Assembly (NCBI RefSeq): GCF_015352445.1
Contig: NZ_JADKPO010000034.1
Span: 1 to 50,348, forward strand
Reading direction: 5' to 3'
DNA: 50,348 bases
DNA from: Nocardioides agariphilus
GTDB taxonomy: Bacteria; Actinomycetota; Actinomycetes; Propionibacteriales; Nocardioidaceae
The translations under genes and the position numbers were made by a program. The notes below the pieces were generated by a model that was not told where the DNA came from, ran no database searches, and worked only from the letters and a program-made list of their open reading frames with translations. Below are positions 15,921 to 24,726 of the stretch, piece after piece (positions within the stretch are counted from its first letter, which is position 1; each line of letters opens with the position of its first letter).

Positions 15921-17788
15921 CTCATCGACAGCGTGTACGTGCGGGTGATGCTGCTGGCTGTCCCGCCACAGGGCGTGAAGCTGACCTTGGCCCTCACCTT
16001 CAAGGTGCCGGTGCGCTGCAGCTGGCGCACACCGGCGGCGGTCGGCTTGAGCGTGACCTTGGTGCCGCCGGCCCGGGTGACGTCCTTGACCGTCTTCTTG
16101 AGCAGCGAGCCGCCGACCGGACGCACGACGATCCGGCCCGGAGCGGCCACCTTCACCTTGACCCTCAGCGCGCCGGTGGCGAGGTTGGGCGTGCCTCTGC
16201 GGGCCACGGAGAACTCACCGCCGGCGTTGACGTCGCGCACCAAGACGGTCCCGCCCTCGGTGCCGTCGGACTTCCAGACCTCGGTGCCGTGCACGCCGTC
16301 GTCGGCCGCGAAGTACACCGTGCCGTCGGCCCCCGCCAGGCCCATGGGGTAGCCGTAGCCGACCTCAGGGCTGATGTCCTTGACCAGGACGGTGCCGACC
16401 TCGCTGCCGTCGGACTTCCACAGCTCAGGTCCGTGCACGCCGTCGCGCGCGACGAAGTACACCACGGAGCCCGAACGGGTCAGGCTGCGCGCGTCGCTGT
16501 CGTACTCGCCGGGGCGGATGTCCTTGACGATCGAGGTGCCGGCCCCGGTGCCGTTGGACTGCCAGAGCTCGGACCCGTGGATGCCGTCGTCGGCCCGGAA
16601 CAGCACGGACCCGCCCAGCGCCGTGATCTCGAGCGGACCGCTGTAGTAGCTCTCGTCGGTCGGGTCGATGTCCTTGACCAGAGTGGTGCCGATCTCGCTG
16701 CCGTCGGAGACCCAGAGCTCGCGGCCTGCGGTGCCGTCGTCGGCGCTGAAGAACAGCGCGCCGCCGCTCGCTGTCAACGAGGACGGGTCCGAGGAGCGTG
16801 CACCGGGCCGGATGTCCTTGACCAGCGTGGTGCCGTCGGCCGAGCCGTCGGACTTCCACAGCTCGGGGCCGTGGACGCCGTCACGCGCACTGAAGTAGAC
16901 GTCGGGACCCATCACCGTGAGTCCGCTGGGCTGACCGTCGTAGTCACCCGGGCGGATGTCCTTGACGAGGACGGTGCCGGTCGAGGTGCCGTCGGACTTC
17001 CACAGCTCGATGCCGTGTGCCTGGTCGCCGGCCGTGAACAGCAGACCCGAGCCGAACGGCGTCAGGTTGGCCGGCGCCGCGTAGTAGTCGTCGCCGGGGG
17101 CGATGTTCTTGACCATCACGGTGCCCGCAGCCGATCCGTCGGACCGCCACAGCTCGCGTCCCGCCTTGCCGTTGTCGGCGGTGAAGTACAGCGTGGAGCC
17201 GACCGCGGTGAGCCGGGTCGGACCGGAGTCGGAGTAGCTGTCGTTGACGGGGTTGATGTCCTTGACCAGGGCGGTGCCCGCGCGAGTGCCGTCGGACTTC
17301 CACAGCTCGCGGCCGTGCACGCCGTCATCGACGGTGAAGAACACCTTGTTGCCGACAGCGGTGAGCGAGGACGGCCCGCTGTAGTACTCGTTGTCGTCGT
17401 TGCCGACGTCACGGACCAGTACGGTGCCAGCCTTGGTGCCGTTGGTCTTCCACAGCTCGCGCCCGTGCACGCCGTCGTCGGCGATGAAGAACCAGGTCTC
17501 GCCCGCCTTGACGAAGTCCGAGGGGCTGCTCGGGGGTGTCTTCGCGGTGCACACTGCGAGCAGCGCGCCCGAGGTGCTGACACTCGCGCTGGCGCCCGAA
17601 CCCGCACTAGGCCCCGCGGCCACGCTCGGGGCCGCTCCGGCCACGCCGGCGGCTGCCGCCGTGGCCGCGGTTGCGGCGATCGCGGCTCGTCTGGCTGTGC
17701 TGTCCCGACCGCGGCGCCGCAGGGCCTTGGCCCGTGCCACCCGTGCTCGCAGGACCTGCTCGTGCGCCGTGCGTCGTCGACTAGTCAT
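15917..17788 (-). CDS. Exported ELWxxDG-repeat protein
   Basis: A 623-residue protein. A very basic N-terminus (MTSRRRTAHEQ followed by many Arg) precedes an Ala-rich hydrophobic stretch near residues 33-60, probably a long signal or anchor. Nine tandem units of about 48 residues follow, each ending in a variant of ELWKSDGT-x-x-GT-x-LVKDI (ELWKTNGT, ELWKSDGT, ELWRSDGS, ELWVSDGS, ELWQSNGT, EVWKSDGT), with the strand FFxADDGVHG between them. This is a beta-propeller-like surface repeat. The last ~110 residues form a separate all-beta domain with VKVKVAAPGRIVV. Likely a surface or secreted scaffold; its ligand is unknown. Confidence 0.85.
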   Translation of the reverse strand: MTSRRRTAHEQVLRARVARAKALRRRGRDSTARRAAIAATAATAAAAGVAGAAPSVAAGPSAGSGASASVSTSGALLAVCTAKTPPSSPSDFVKAGETWFFIADDGVHGRELWKTNGTKAGTVLVRDVGNDDNEYYSGPSSLTAVGNKVFFTVDDGVHGRELWKSDGTRAGTALVKDINPVNDSYSDSGPTRLTAVGSTLYFTADNGKAGRELWRSDGSAAGTVMVKNIAPGDDYYAAPANLTPFGSGLLFTAGDQAHGIELWKSDGTSTGTVLVKDIRPGDYDGQPSGLTVMGPDVYFSARDGVHGPELWKSDGSADGTTLVKDIRPGARSSDPSSLTASGGALFFSADDGTAGRELWVSDGSEIGTTLVKDIDPTDESYYSGPLEITALGGSVLFRADDGIHGSELWQSNGTGAGTSIVKDIRPGEYDSDARSLTRSGSVVYFVARDGVHGPELWKSDGSEVGTVLVKDISPEVGYGYPMGLAGADGTVYFAADDGVHGTEVWKSDGTEGGTVLVRDVNAGGEFSVARRGTPNLATGALRVKVKVAAPGRIVVRPVGGSLLKKTVKDVTRAGGTKVTLKPTAAGVRQLQRTGTLKVRAKVSFTPCGGTASSITRTYTLSMR

Positions 17789-17970
17789 TGCGTCCGACCT
17801 CTCCCCGTGTTGTCAGTCGGCCCCAGAGGGCAGCCCCCAGAAGGTAGCCCAAAACGGTGGTCCGCGGCCGATGCAACCACACCCGTCAACGCATCAGACG
17901 ACCGCCGCCCGGATTTGGTTGTGGAGATATTCGCTTGTCGGCGATTTCGGGCAGCTGCGACGCTCGGCCG

Positions 17971-18303
17971 ATGGCCCTCAGCGCGGTGGATCCTCCGTTC
18001 GACCAGCTCCTCGCCACCGCGGAGTCGGTGGCCGCGGCCAGGCCCGAGGTCGATCTCGAGCTGGCTCGCGAGGTGTTCTTGGAGGCGGCGACCCTGCTCT
18101 ACAACGGTCTCGCCCTCGACGGGCTCGACGAGCACGACGCCGAGGCGGTGGTCGCCGGGCTCTGCATCGACCTCGTGTCGTCCGCCCCGGGCGAGGCGAT
18201 CCGCGAGCGCGCCCGCACCCTCGAGCTCGATCCGGGCGACCTGCACGACCCCCAGAGCGTGGCCCGCTCCTACCTGATCTGCGCCGCGATCATGAAGCTG
18301 TGA
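17971..18303 (+). CDS. Hypothetical small cytoplasmic protein
   Basis: A 110-residue acidic, probably all-helical protein beginning MALSAVDPPFDQLL. It has actinobacterial codon bias but I recognise no family. It is Leu/Glu/Asp/Ala-rich, with no Cys pair, signal or membrane segment. I chose ATG 17971 because coding-like composition begins there; upstream in-frame codons look non-coding. It stands alone between the divergent ELWxxDG gene and the lipoprotein operon. Confidence 0.55.
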   Translation: MALSAVDPPFDQLLATAESVAAARPEVDLELAREVFLEAATLLYNGLALDGLDEHDAEAVVAGLCIDLVSSAPGEAIRERARTLELDPGDLHDPQSVARSYLICAAIMKL

Positions 18304-18383
18304 GGGTGGGCACCCGAGGCGTGTGAGCCGGAGCAGCACCAAGGGGTGAGCACACCGGGGCCGCCGGTCGCCACCATGGGTGC

Positions 18384-18857
18384 GTGGAGGGATTCTCGGT
18401 CCTGGCGAGGCTGGTCGCTGCCACTGTCGTGGCCGCAGCCCTCACCGGCTGTGCACCCGGCACGCCCGACGAGGACTCCTGGCGAGGTGACGCCACCCGC
18501 GCGGTGGGCGACGTGGCCAGCGCCGTGCAGACGGCACGGATCGCGCTGGAGGCGTCCCAACAGGACCACCTCCACCACGCCTACCTGCAGGCCGTGCTCG
18601 TCGATGCCGAGCGCACCGGCGGGTTGGCTGCCGATGCGCTGTCATCGGTGCAGCCTCCCGACATCGAGCGGCGGCGCTCGTCCGACGTCGACGACCAGCT
18701 CGAGCAGGCGACGGGTCTCCTGCAAGAGGCCCGCATCGCCGTCGTCGCCCATGACACCGGCGAGTACGCCGACCTCGTGGACCGGCTGGAGCGAACGGCG
18801 AGCTCCCTGCAACAGCTCGAGACCGACCTCGAGGCGCCACCGGGGGATGCCCGGTGA
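18384..18857 (+). CDS. Small lipoprotein, first gene of the Nramp-like operon
   Basis: A 157-residue exported lipoprotein: GTG start, hydrophobic core LARLVAATVVAAAL, then lipobox LTGC near residue 23. The mature part is helical and charged, with coiled-coil-like stretches (DDQLEQATGLLQEARIAVV and LVDRLERTASSLQQLETDL). No domain is recognised. The stop overlaps the GTG of the transporter gene (GTGA), so it may be an accessory subunit of that transporter. Confidence 0.65.
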   Translation: MEGFSVLARLVAATVVAAALTGCAPGTPDEDSWRGDATRAVGDVASAVQTARIALEASQQDHLHHAYLQAVLVDAERTGGLAADALSSVQPPDIERRRSSDVDDQLEQATGLLQEARIAVVAHDTGEYADLVDRLERTASSLQQLETDLEAPPGDAR

Positions 18858-20083
18858 AGAAGTTCTTCAGCGTCGCGCTGGGCATCCTCACCGCCATCGG
18901 CGGCTTCGTCGACATCGGCGACCTCGTGACCAACGCCCAGGTCGGTGCGCGGCTGGGCTGGTCGCTCGGGCTCGTGGTCATGGTGGGCGTGCTCGGCATC
19001 TGCGTGTTCGCGGAGATGTCGGGGCGCGTGGCCGCAGTGAGCCACCGTGCCACCTTCGACCTGGTGCGTGAGCGGCTCGGCCCGCGCGTCGGCCTCCTCA
19101 ACCTGCTGGGCTCGATGGCGGTCACGCTGCTGACCTTCATCGCCGAGATCGGCGGCGTCGCGCTCGCGATCGAGCTGGTCGTCTCGGTGCACTACGTGCT
19201 CCTCGTGCCCCTGGTCGCCGGCCTGGTGTGGCTCATCCTCTGGAAGGCCCGGTTCTCCCTGATGGAGAACGTGCTGGGACTCGTCGGCCTGTCGCTGATC
19301 GTGTTCGTCGTGGCCCTGTGGCAGCTCGACCCCGACTGGGGACACCTGGGCAGCCAGCTGGTCACCGTCGACAAGCCGTCAGACGAGACGTGGCCGGTGT
19401 GGTCCTACTACGCGGTCGCGCTCTTCGGCGCGGCCCTGACGCCGTACGAGGTGTTCTTCTTCTCGTCCGGGGGCGTCGAGGAGCATTGGCAGGTCGAGGA
19501 CCTCACGACCATGCGGCTCAACGTCTTCATCGGCTTCCCGCTGGGCGGCCTGCTGTCGCTGGCGATCGCGGGCTGCACCGCCGTCGTCTTCGGTCCCCTC
19601 GACGCCAGCGTCGACACGCTCGGCCAGGTCGGCCTGCCGGTCGCTGTCGCGCTCGGCAAGCTCGGGCTGGCGTTCGCGATCATCGGCTTCGTCGCCGCAA
19701 CCCTCGGCGCCGCCTGCGAGACCGGGCTCTCGACGGGCTACAGCATCGCCCAGTACTTCGGCTGGCAGTGGGGCAAGTACGTCAAGCCTCGCGATGCCTC
19801 TCGCTTCCACCTGACGCTGATCATCGTGACCCTGCTGGCGATGGCGATCCTCGTGACGGGGGTCGACCCGATCCTGGTCACCGAGGTCTCGGTCGTGTTC
19901 TCCGCTGTCGCGCTGCCGCTGACGTACTTCCCGATCCTGGTCGTGGCCAACGACCCCGACTACCTCGGCGAGCACGTCAACGGACGCCTCGCCAACGGTC
20001 TCGGCATGATCTACCTGGTGCTCATCGGCGTGGCCGCCACCGCGGCGATCCCGCTGATGATCTGGACGAGGATGGGTGCCTGA
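18854..20083 (+). CDS. Nramp-like transporter with a non-canonical metal site
   Basis: A 409-residue membrane protein with about eleven hydrophobic segments and the overall LeuT-fold pattern of the NRAMP family. The TM1 motif is DIGD (Asp20-Asp23) instead of DPGN. The TM6 motif is LTPYEVFFFSSG (Thr196, Pro197, Tyr198, Glu199), where manganese and iron carriers have an M-P-H-N sequence. The transition-metal-selecting Met is therefore absent and two acids are added. This argues against a standard MntH and suggests another cation such as magnesium, or a different substrate. It is coupled to an upstream lipoprotein (GTGA) and a downstream PRC-barrel-like gene (TGATG). Confidence 0.8.
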   Translation: MKKFFSVALGILTAIGGFVDIGDLVTNAQVGARLGWSLGLVVMVGVLGICVFAEMSGRVAAVSHRATFDLVRERLGPRVGLLNLLGSMAVTLLTFIAEIGGVALAIELVVSVHYVLLVPLVAGLVWLILWKARFSLMENVLGLVGLSLIVFVVALWQLDPDWGHLGSQLVTVDKPSDETWPVWSYYAVALFGAALTPYEVFFFSSGGVEEHWQVEDLTTMRLNVFIGFPLGGLLSLAIAGCTAVVFGPLDASVDTLGQVGLPVAVALGKLGLAFAIIGFVAATLGAACETGLSTGYSIAQYFGWQWGKYVKPRDASRFHLTLIIVTLLAMAILVTGVDPILVTEVSVVFSAVALPLTYFPILVVANDPDYLGEHVNGRLANGLGMIYLVLIGVAATAAIPLMIWTRMGA

Positions 20084-20784
20084 TGTCGGCTGAGCTCGCA
20101 CCCGGCCGTGCCCTCGACGCGGTCCTGCACCTGATGGACCGCCAGGTGGTCGACCGCGACGGACGGATGGTCTGCAAGGTCGACGACGTCGAGCTCACCG
20201 AGCATCCCGATCGCACGTGGGAGGTCACCGGCCTGCTGGCCGGACCGCCGGCGCTGGTGCCCCGGTTCGGCGGTCGCCTCGGTCGCGCCCTCGAGGAGAG
20301 CTGGCGGCGACTGGGCGTTGAGGAGGGCGACCGTCTCGTGCCATGGCGGATCCCACTCGCCCTCGTCGGCGAGCTCGGCAGCGGCGTGAGGGTGCTCGCG
20401 GCCCGCGATGACCTCCTCCAGCGACAGACCGACTCGCCCCCGGCTCCCGGCGAGGTACGCCGCCGGCTCAACGACGTGCTCCAGCTCGAGGCCCGCGCGC
20501 CCGACGGTGAGCGCCTGGGCCGCGTGCTCGACGTACGCCTGCGCGCCGTGCGGCGCGAGCCGCTCCAGCTCCTCGCCGAGGGCCTGGTGATCGGACGCGG
20601 TCGCCCCGGCGGCTACCTGGGCTACGACCGGGAGCCGCAGCAGGGGCCGTGGCTGCTCAACCGCCTCGTGCGGCGCATCCATCGGCACTCTGCCTACGTG
20701 CCGCTGCACGACACCGGGCCGACCGACTGGGAGGCACAGGTCGTGGAGATCCGCGGCCCGCTGCTGCCGCTCGACCATCCCTAG
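20083..20784 (+). CDS. PRC-barrel-like protein in the Nramp operon
   Basis: A 233-residue cytoplasmic protein. The N-terminal half reads LMDRQVVDRDGRMVCKVDDVEL, and the second half has LEARAPDGERLGRVLDVRL. Both are PRC-barrel-like strands (residue-switching pattern hVhDxxGrxhGkVdDh), so two such domains may be present. PRC barrels occur beside ion transporters such as MgtE and often act as regulatory modules. The ATG shares its A with the transporter TGA, so co-translation is clear. I infer a regulatory role for the transporter; no catalytic residues are visible. Confidence 0.65.
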   Translation: MSAELAPGRALDAVLHLMDRQVVDRDGRMVCKVDDVELTEHPDRTWEVTGLLAGPPALVPRFGGRLGRALEESWRRLGVEEGDRLVPWRIPLALVGELGSGVRVLAARDDLLQRQTDSPPAPGEVRRRLNDVLQLEARAPDGERLGRVLDVRLRAVRREPLQLLAEGLVIGRGRPGGYLGYDREPQQGPWLLNRLVRRIHRHSAYVPLHDTGPTDWEAQVVEIRGPLLPLDHP

Positions 20785-20859
20785 AGGTGCGCCGGCGGCG
20801 GTGTCTTGGCGATAGCGTCGGATTCGTATGACCTTCACGGGCCTGGGTACTGGGGGGCC

Positions 20860-21591
20860 ATGACACTACGCCCGCACGGTCCCGTGCGCGTCACCGTCGC
20901 CGACGAATGCGAGTTGGTGACCGAGGGGCTCGCCGCGATGTTCGCCGGACACGACGAGCTGACCCTCGTGCCGCCCGCCCCGGGGGGCGGTCTGGCCACC
21001 TTCGTCGACCTGACCCTCCACGACACCTTCGGCCACGTGCCTCTCGACCAGGAGCGGCTCGACCGGCTGGTCAACCGTCCGTCCGGCGGACGACTGGTCG
21101 TCTACACCTGGAACCTCCGTCAGGGACTGGTCGACACAGCACTGGGGCACGGGGTGGCCGGTTGCCTCTCGAAGAGCCTGCCGGCGGAGGATCTGGTCGA
21201 GGCGCTCGTGCGCATCGCCCAGGGCGAGACTGTCGTCCGCGGCATCGAAAGTGGGCCCTCCTCCGAGGTCGAGCGCGCGGCGCTCACGCCCCGCGAGGCC
21301 GAGGTGGTGGGACTCATCGCCTCAGGCCTGTCCAACCACGACATCGCCTGCTCCACCGGGCTGAGCATCAACTCGGTGAAGTCCTACATCCGCGGCGCAT
21401 ACCGCAAGATCCACGTGACCACGCGGTCGCAAGCGGTGCTGTGGGCCCTGGAGAACGCGTGCGTCCACCAGCCCTCAACGGTGCCCTCAACTGTGCCCTC
21501 AACTGGGCCCTCAACTGTGGTAGCGGAGGCCGAGGACCTGCTCGCCGACATCGACCCGGTGCGCCGGCGCCGACCTGTCTTCTCGGCCTGA
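20860..21591 (+). CDS. LuxR/NarL-type response regulator-like transcription factor
   Basis: A 243-residue protein. The N-terminal domain (1-120) has a receiver-like fold (VRVTVADECELVTEGLAAMF, then VAGCLSKSLPAEDLVEALVRIAQGE), but the phospho-acceptor region reads FVDLTLHDTFG and is not a standard receiver. The GerE helix-turn-helix follows: LTPREAEVVGLIASGLSNHDIACSTGLSINSVKSYIRGAYRKI. The C-terminal tail holds a repeated STVP linker. ATG 20860 follows a GGGGG ribosome-binding site. It may act as an atypical, phosphorylation-independent regulator, and the sigma factor gene downstream is a plausible target. Confidence 0.8.
   Translation: MTLRPHGPVRVTVADECELVTEGLAAMFAGHDELTLVPPAPGGGLATFVDLTLHDTFGHVPLDQERLDRLVNRPSGGRLVVYTWNLRQGLVDTALGHGVAGCLSKSLPAEDLVEALVRIAQGETVVRGIESGPSSEVERAALTPREAEVVGLIASGLSNHDIACSTGLSINSVKSYIRGAYRKIHVTTRSQAVLWALENACVHQPSTVPSTVPSTGPSTVVAEAEDLLADIDPVRRRRPVFSA
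21471..21518 (+). repeat. 4 x 12-bp tandem repeat in the LuxR-type gene
   Basis: Four direct copies of GCCCTCAACTGT-type 12-mers encode the PST(V/G) linker near the C-terminus, after the DNA-binding domain. The repeat is in frame. Confidence 0.9.
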
Positions 21592-21811
21592 CCGCTGTCA
21601 CCGCTCGCCCCTGGGGGTGAGCGGCACTTCCGCCCACCGGGGTGTAGTCGCGCGCCCGCGGGCCGGACTAGGTTGGCGGGGACGACCTGGGGGAGGCCGT
21701 CTCGGCTTCGGGAGCCGAGCCGATGCCAGCGCAACCACCCGACTGTCGACCGGCCTCGGTCGAGAGCACACCGCTTCCCGCCTGCTGGCGGGCTCCCAGA
21801 CAGGCCACCGC

Positions 21812-22648
21812 ATGACTTCGACGACCCTGGAACGTGATCGACCCCGACATCTCGATCCGCCTCGCCACTCCAACGAGGCAGAGCGGCGCGCGGAGCGGGC
21901 AGCAAGCACAACAGAGCTGATGGCCCGGGCTGCCACGTGTCCCCAGCCCGAGCGAGCGCGCCTGCTCGGCGTCGTCGTCGAGCTCAACATGTGCGTCGCC
22001 GACGCGATCGCATCGCGCTACCGCGGACGCGGTGTGGCCGACGAAGACCTGCGGCAGGTCGCGTACCTGGCACTGACCAAGGCAGCGCGCAAGTTCGATC
22101 CCGACGCCGGCCACGACTTCTTGTCATACGCCGTGCCGACGATCCGCGGCGAGGTGTGCCGCTACTTCCGCGACTGCGGCTGGATGGTGCGGCCGCCGCG
22201 GAAGGTGCAGGAGCTGCAGAGCCGCATCTTCGCGGCTCAGACCGAGCTCTCCTTGACGCTGGGCCGGTCCCCCTCGCCCACCGAGGTGGCGGCCCTCCTG
22301 AGCGAGCCGCTCGGTGACGTCGAGGAAGCCCTGGCCGCCGAGGGCTGCTTCACTCCCACCAGCCTCGACCGCCCGCTGACCAGCGACTCCGACATGACGA
22401 TCGGCGACCTGCTGCGAGGCGTCGACGGCAGCCGTTCGGCCGCCGAAGCACGAGTGGTGCTGGCACCGCTGGTGCGCAAGCTCAGCGACCGTGACCGGTT
22501 GGTCCTCCAGATGCGGTTCTACGACGACCGCACGCAACAGGAGATCGCCGAGCAGATCGGCGTGACGCAGACCCAGGTGTCGCGACTCCTGGCGCGGATC
22601 TTCGGTGAGCTGCGCACCGGGCTCGAAGGGGCCCAGGCGGCGAGCTGA
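21812..22648 (+). CDS. SigB/SigF/FliA-type alternative sigma factor
   Basis: A 278-residue group III sigma factor with all three domains. Region 2 is LRQVAYLALTKAARKFDPDAGHDFLSYAVPTIRGEVCRYFRD, followed by the typical WMVRPPRKVQELQ. Region 3 is TLGRSPSPTEVAALL. Region 4 is LVRKLSDRDRLVLQMRFYDDRTQQEIAEQIGVTQTQVSRLLARI. This is the stress or developmental SigB/SigF class of actinobacteria, usually controlled by anti-sigma/anti-anti-sigma partners, none of which is adjacent here. I chose ATG 21812 because the region upstream in frame is Gly/Arg-rich and non-conserved in type. Confidence 0.92.
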   Translation: MTSTTLERDRPRHLDPPRHSNEAERRAERAASTTELMARAATCPQPERARLLGVVVELNMCVADAIASRYRGRGVADEDLRQVAYLALTKAARKFDPDAGHDFLSYAVPTIRGEVCRYFRDCGWMVRPPRKVQELQSRIFAAQTELSLTLGRSPSPTEVAALLSEPLGDVEEALAAEGCFTPTSLDRPLTSDSDMTIGDLLRGVDGSRSAAEARVVLAPLVRKLSDRDRLVLQMRFYDDRTQQEIAEQIGVTQTQVSRLLARIFGELRTGLEGAQAAS

Positions 22649-22667
22649 CGCCGCAGCCGGGCCCGCG

Positions 22668-23444
22668 TCACTCCTGACAGGTGATGACGAACCGGGCGCG
22701 CGGCAGACGCACCACGTCGCTCGGGTCGGCCAGGTTCACCAGGTAGGCGGCATCGCCGAAGGGCTGGGTCCACAGCGAGAACCCTCCCCGGCGCCAGCCC
22801 GAGTCACGCGCGTCGTCCGGCAGCGTGGCGTGCCCGCTGTAGGTGCTCATCAGCTGCTTGTCGGTGAAGTGACGTCCGGGGTCGTTGACCAGCACGAGCG
22901 GCTTGTCGGCGTCACGGTTCAACAAGATGAAGCCCACGTCCTGCCAGCCGCAGCGATCCGAACCGTGCAGGCTCATCACCCGGTCGGTCGGGACCGGCGC
23001 CCCCGCAGCATCCAGCCACACGCCATACCCGATGGCCTCTGCCTGGCTGTTGGTGAGGGCGTCCGGGTCGCACATGGCCCACGAGGTCAGCCGCCACTGG
23101 CTGTCGTCGTCTCGCTCGACGATCGCGCTGAAGCGCGCGCTCGCGTCGACGTCGTAGACGTAGAGAACCTTGTTCTTCGCGTTGTGGGCCACGCGCACCG
23201 CATCGGTCTCCAGCCACCACTGCTCGGTGGACAGGAGACCGGACTGCAGCGCGGCCTCGGCACTGGGCTCGCCGGTGGCCTGACGGGCTACCTGACGGGC
23301 GACGTACACCTCGCCCTTGCAGCCGAGTGCGCCGCGTACGGACGGCATCGGTCCGTCGCTGTAGGAGGGGCCCGACATCATCACGTAGGCGGCAACGGAT
23401 CCCGCGGCGACCAGCACCGCAGCACCCACGAGCCTCATCCGCAT
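22668..23444 (-). CDS. Membrane-anchored or secreted hypothetical protein
   Basis: A 258-residue protein with an N-terminal hydrophobic segment (MRMRLVGAAVLVAAGSVAAYVMM) that acts as a signal or anchor. The outside part contains four to five Cys (ALGCKGEVYV, WAMCDPDAL, SDRCGWQDV, VITCQE), consistent with disulfides, and strand-rich segments such as NKVLYVYDVDASARFSAIVERDD. I recognise no family. It ends 20 bp from the convergent sigma factor gene. Confidence 0.6.
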   Translation of the reverse strand: MRMRLVGAAVLVAAGSVAAYVMMSGPSYSDGPMPSVRGALGCKGEVYVARQVARQATGEPSAEAALQSGLLSTEQWWLETDAVRVAHNAKNKVLYVYDVDASARFSAIVERDDDSQWRLTSWAMCDPDALTNSQAEAIGYGVWLDAAGAPVPTDRVMSLHGSDRCGWQDVGFILLNRDADKPLVLVNDPGRHFTDKQLMSTYSGHATLPDDARDSGWRRGGFSLWTQPFGDAAYLVNLADPSDVVRLPRARFVITCQE

Positions 23445-23595
23445 GACGAACCCTTCCCTTGACTCCTCGGCGGTCTACCCCAGCGAAGATGCCCGAACTA
23501 CCCCGTGCGATCAGCGTTTTGGGCGCATCTGACCCCTCCGAGGCCGTTCCGTGACCGAACGGAGCATCAAACGGCCGGTGGTCCGGACCAGATGT

Positions 23596-24561
23596 TTAGA
23601 CCAGCGGCTCGCCCGGATCCAGGATGCAGGACGAGCTCACCGGGTCTCCCGGCGTCGGGTCGAGGAACAGGTGTCGGACCTCGGGGAACTGCTCACGCAC
23701 GCGTCGCTCGACCTCGTCAGCGGCGGCCTCCAGCTCGTCGGGAGAGTAATCATCGGTGAGGGCGACCCGGGCCGCCACCAGCACCTCGTCCGGACCCAGT
23801 CGCATCGTCAGCAGCTCGATCACGCCGTCCACGCCGTCGACATCGCCGATCAGGTCCACGATGCCCCGCTGCATCTGGGCCGGAACCGCCTTGCCGACCA
23901 GGAAGCCTGCGTTCTGGCGTCCCAGCCCGAAGGCCACGGCCACGAGCAGCGCGGCGATGGCCAGCGACACACAGGCATCCCAGACCTGGGTGCCCGTCAG
24001 CTCGTCGAGCGCGATCCCGGCGGCGGCGAGCAGGAGACCGAGGAGAGCGGCACCATCCTCGAAGACGACCGCCCTGAGTGCTGGCTCGGCCTCGCTTCGC
24101 AGGTGGTCGACGACCGAGGCGTCAGCCGCCACGGCGTCGCTGCGAAGCTGCCAGATCGCCCGGACGAACGAGACCCCCTCGACGAGGAACGCGACACCGA
24201 GCACGGCGAACGAGATCACCGGCGACCCGGTCTCGCGGGGGTGCAGCAACGCGCCGATGCCCTCGTATGCCGCGAACCCGGCGCCGAGCACGAAGATGCA
24301 GACCGCCGCCAGCAAGGCCCAGAAGTACCTGGCCTTTCCGTAGCCGAACGGGTGCTTGGGGTCGGCAGGACGCTGGCTGCGGCGCAGCGCGGTAAGCAAG
24401 AACGCCTGGTTGATGGTGTCTCCGACCGAGTGCGCCGCCTCGGCCAGCATCGCCGAGGACCCCGAGACCAGCCCGGCGACCAGCTTGGCCACGGCGATCA
24501 GGAGGTTGGCGGCTCCCGCTATCAGCACGGTCCGGGCGGACTCGGACTCACCTTCGCTCAC
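23596..24561 (-). CDS. Cation diffusion facilitator (CDF) family transporter
   Basis: A 321-residue membrane exporter of divalent cations. After the start come TM1 and TM2 with LAEAAHSVGDTINQAFLL, giving the HxxxD half of the metal site. TM5 carries VVFEDGAALLGLLL, where Glu-Asp replaces the usual HxxxD, as in one CDF subgroup. A cytoplasmic C-terminal domain of about 85 residues follows (IGDVDGVDGVIELLTMRLGPDEVLVAARVAL). The GTG at 24561 is preferred because the conserved sequence begins just after it; an ATG far upstream would add a stretch encoded by the tandem repeats. The metal (Zn, Fe or Mn) cannot be assigned. Confidence 0.82.
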   Translation of the reverse strand: MSEGESESARTVLIAGAANLLIAVAKLVAGLVSGSSAMLAEAAHSVGDTINQAFLLTALRRSQRPADPKHPFGYGKARYFWALLAAVCIFVLGAGFAAYEGIGALLHPRETGSPVISFAVLGVAFLVEGVSFVRAIWQLRSDAVAADASVVDHLRSEAEPALRAVVFEDGAALLGLLLAAAGIALDELTGTQVWDACVSLAIAALLVAVAFGLGRQNAGFLVGKAVPAQMQRGIVDLIGDVDGVDGVIELLTMRLGPDEVLVAARVALTDDYSPDELEAAADEVERRVREQFPEVRHLFLDPTPGDPVSSSCILDPGEPLV

Positions 24562-24618
24562 ACCTTCATCGTGGTTCGGCCCTGCGCCAGGCGGCTCATC
24601 CCCCTGGGCGGGGCAGAA

Positions 24619-24686
24619 CCTGACACGGTGCCTGTGCGGTGCCTGACACGGTGCCTGACACGGTGCCTGACACGGTGCCTGTGCGG
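24619..24686. repeat. Tandem CCTGACACGGTG repeats in a divergent promoter region
   Basis: The 12-mer CCTGACACGGTG occurs at 24619, 24642, 24654 and 24666. A shorter variant CCTGTGCGG(TG) lies at 24631 and 24678. The block fills most of the space between the divergent CDF exporter and ECF sigma genes, so it sits where both promoters should be. It could be a multi-site operator or a neutral satellite. Confidence 0.85.
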
Positions 24687-24726
24687 AAACTACGATCCAC
24701 CTCACCTGTAACCACCGGAGTCGGCC

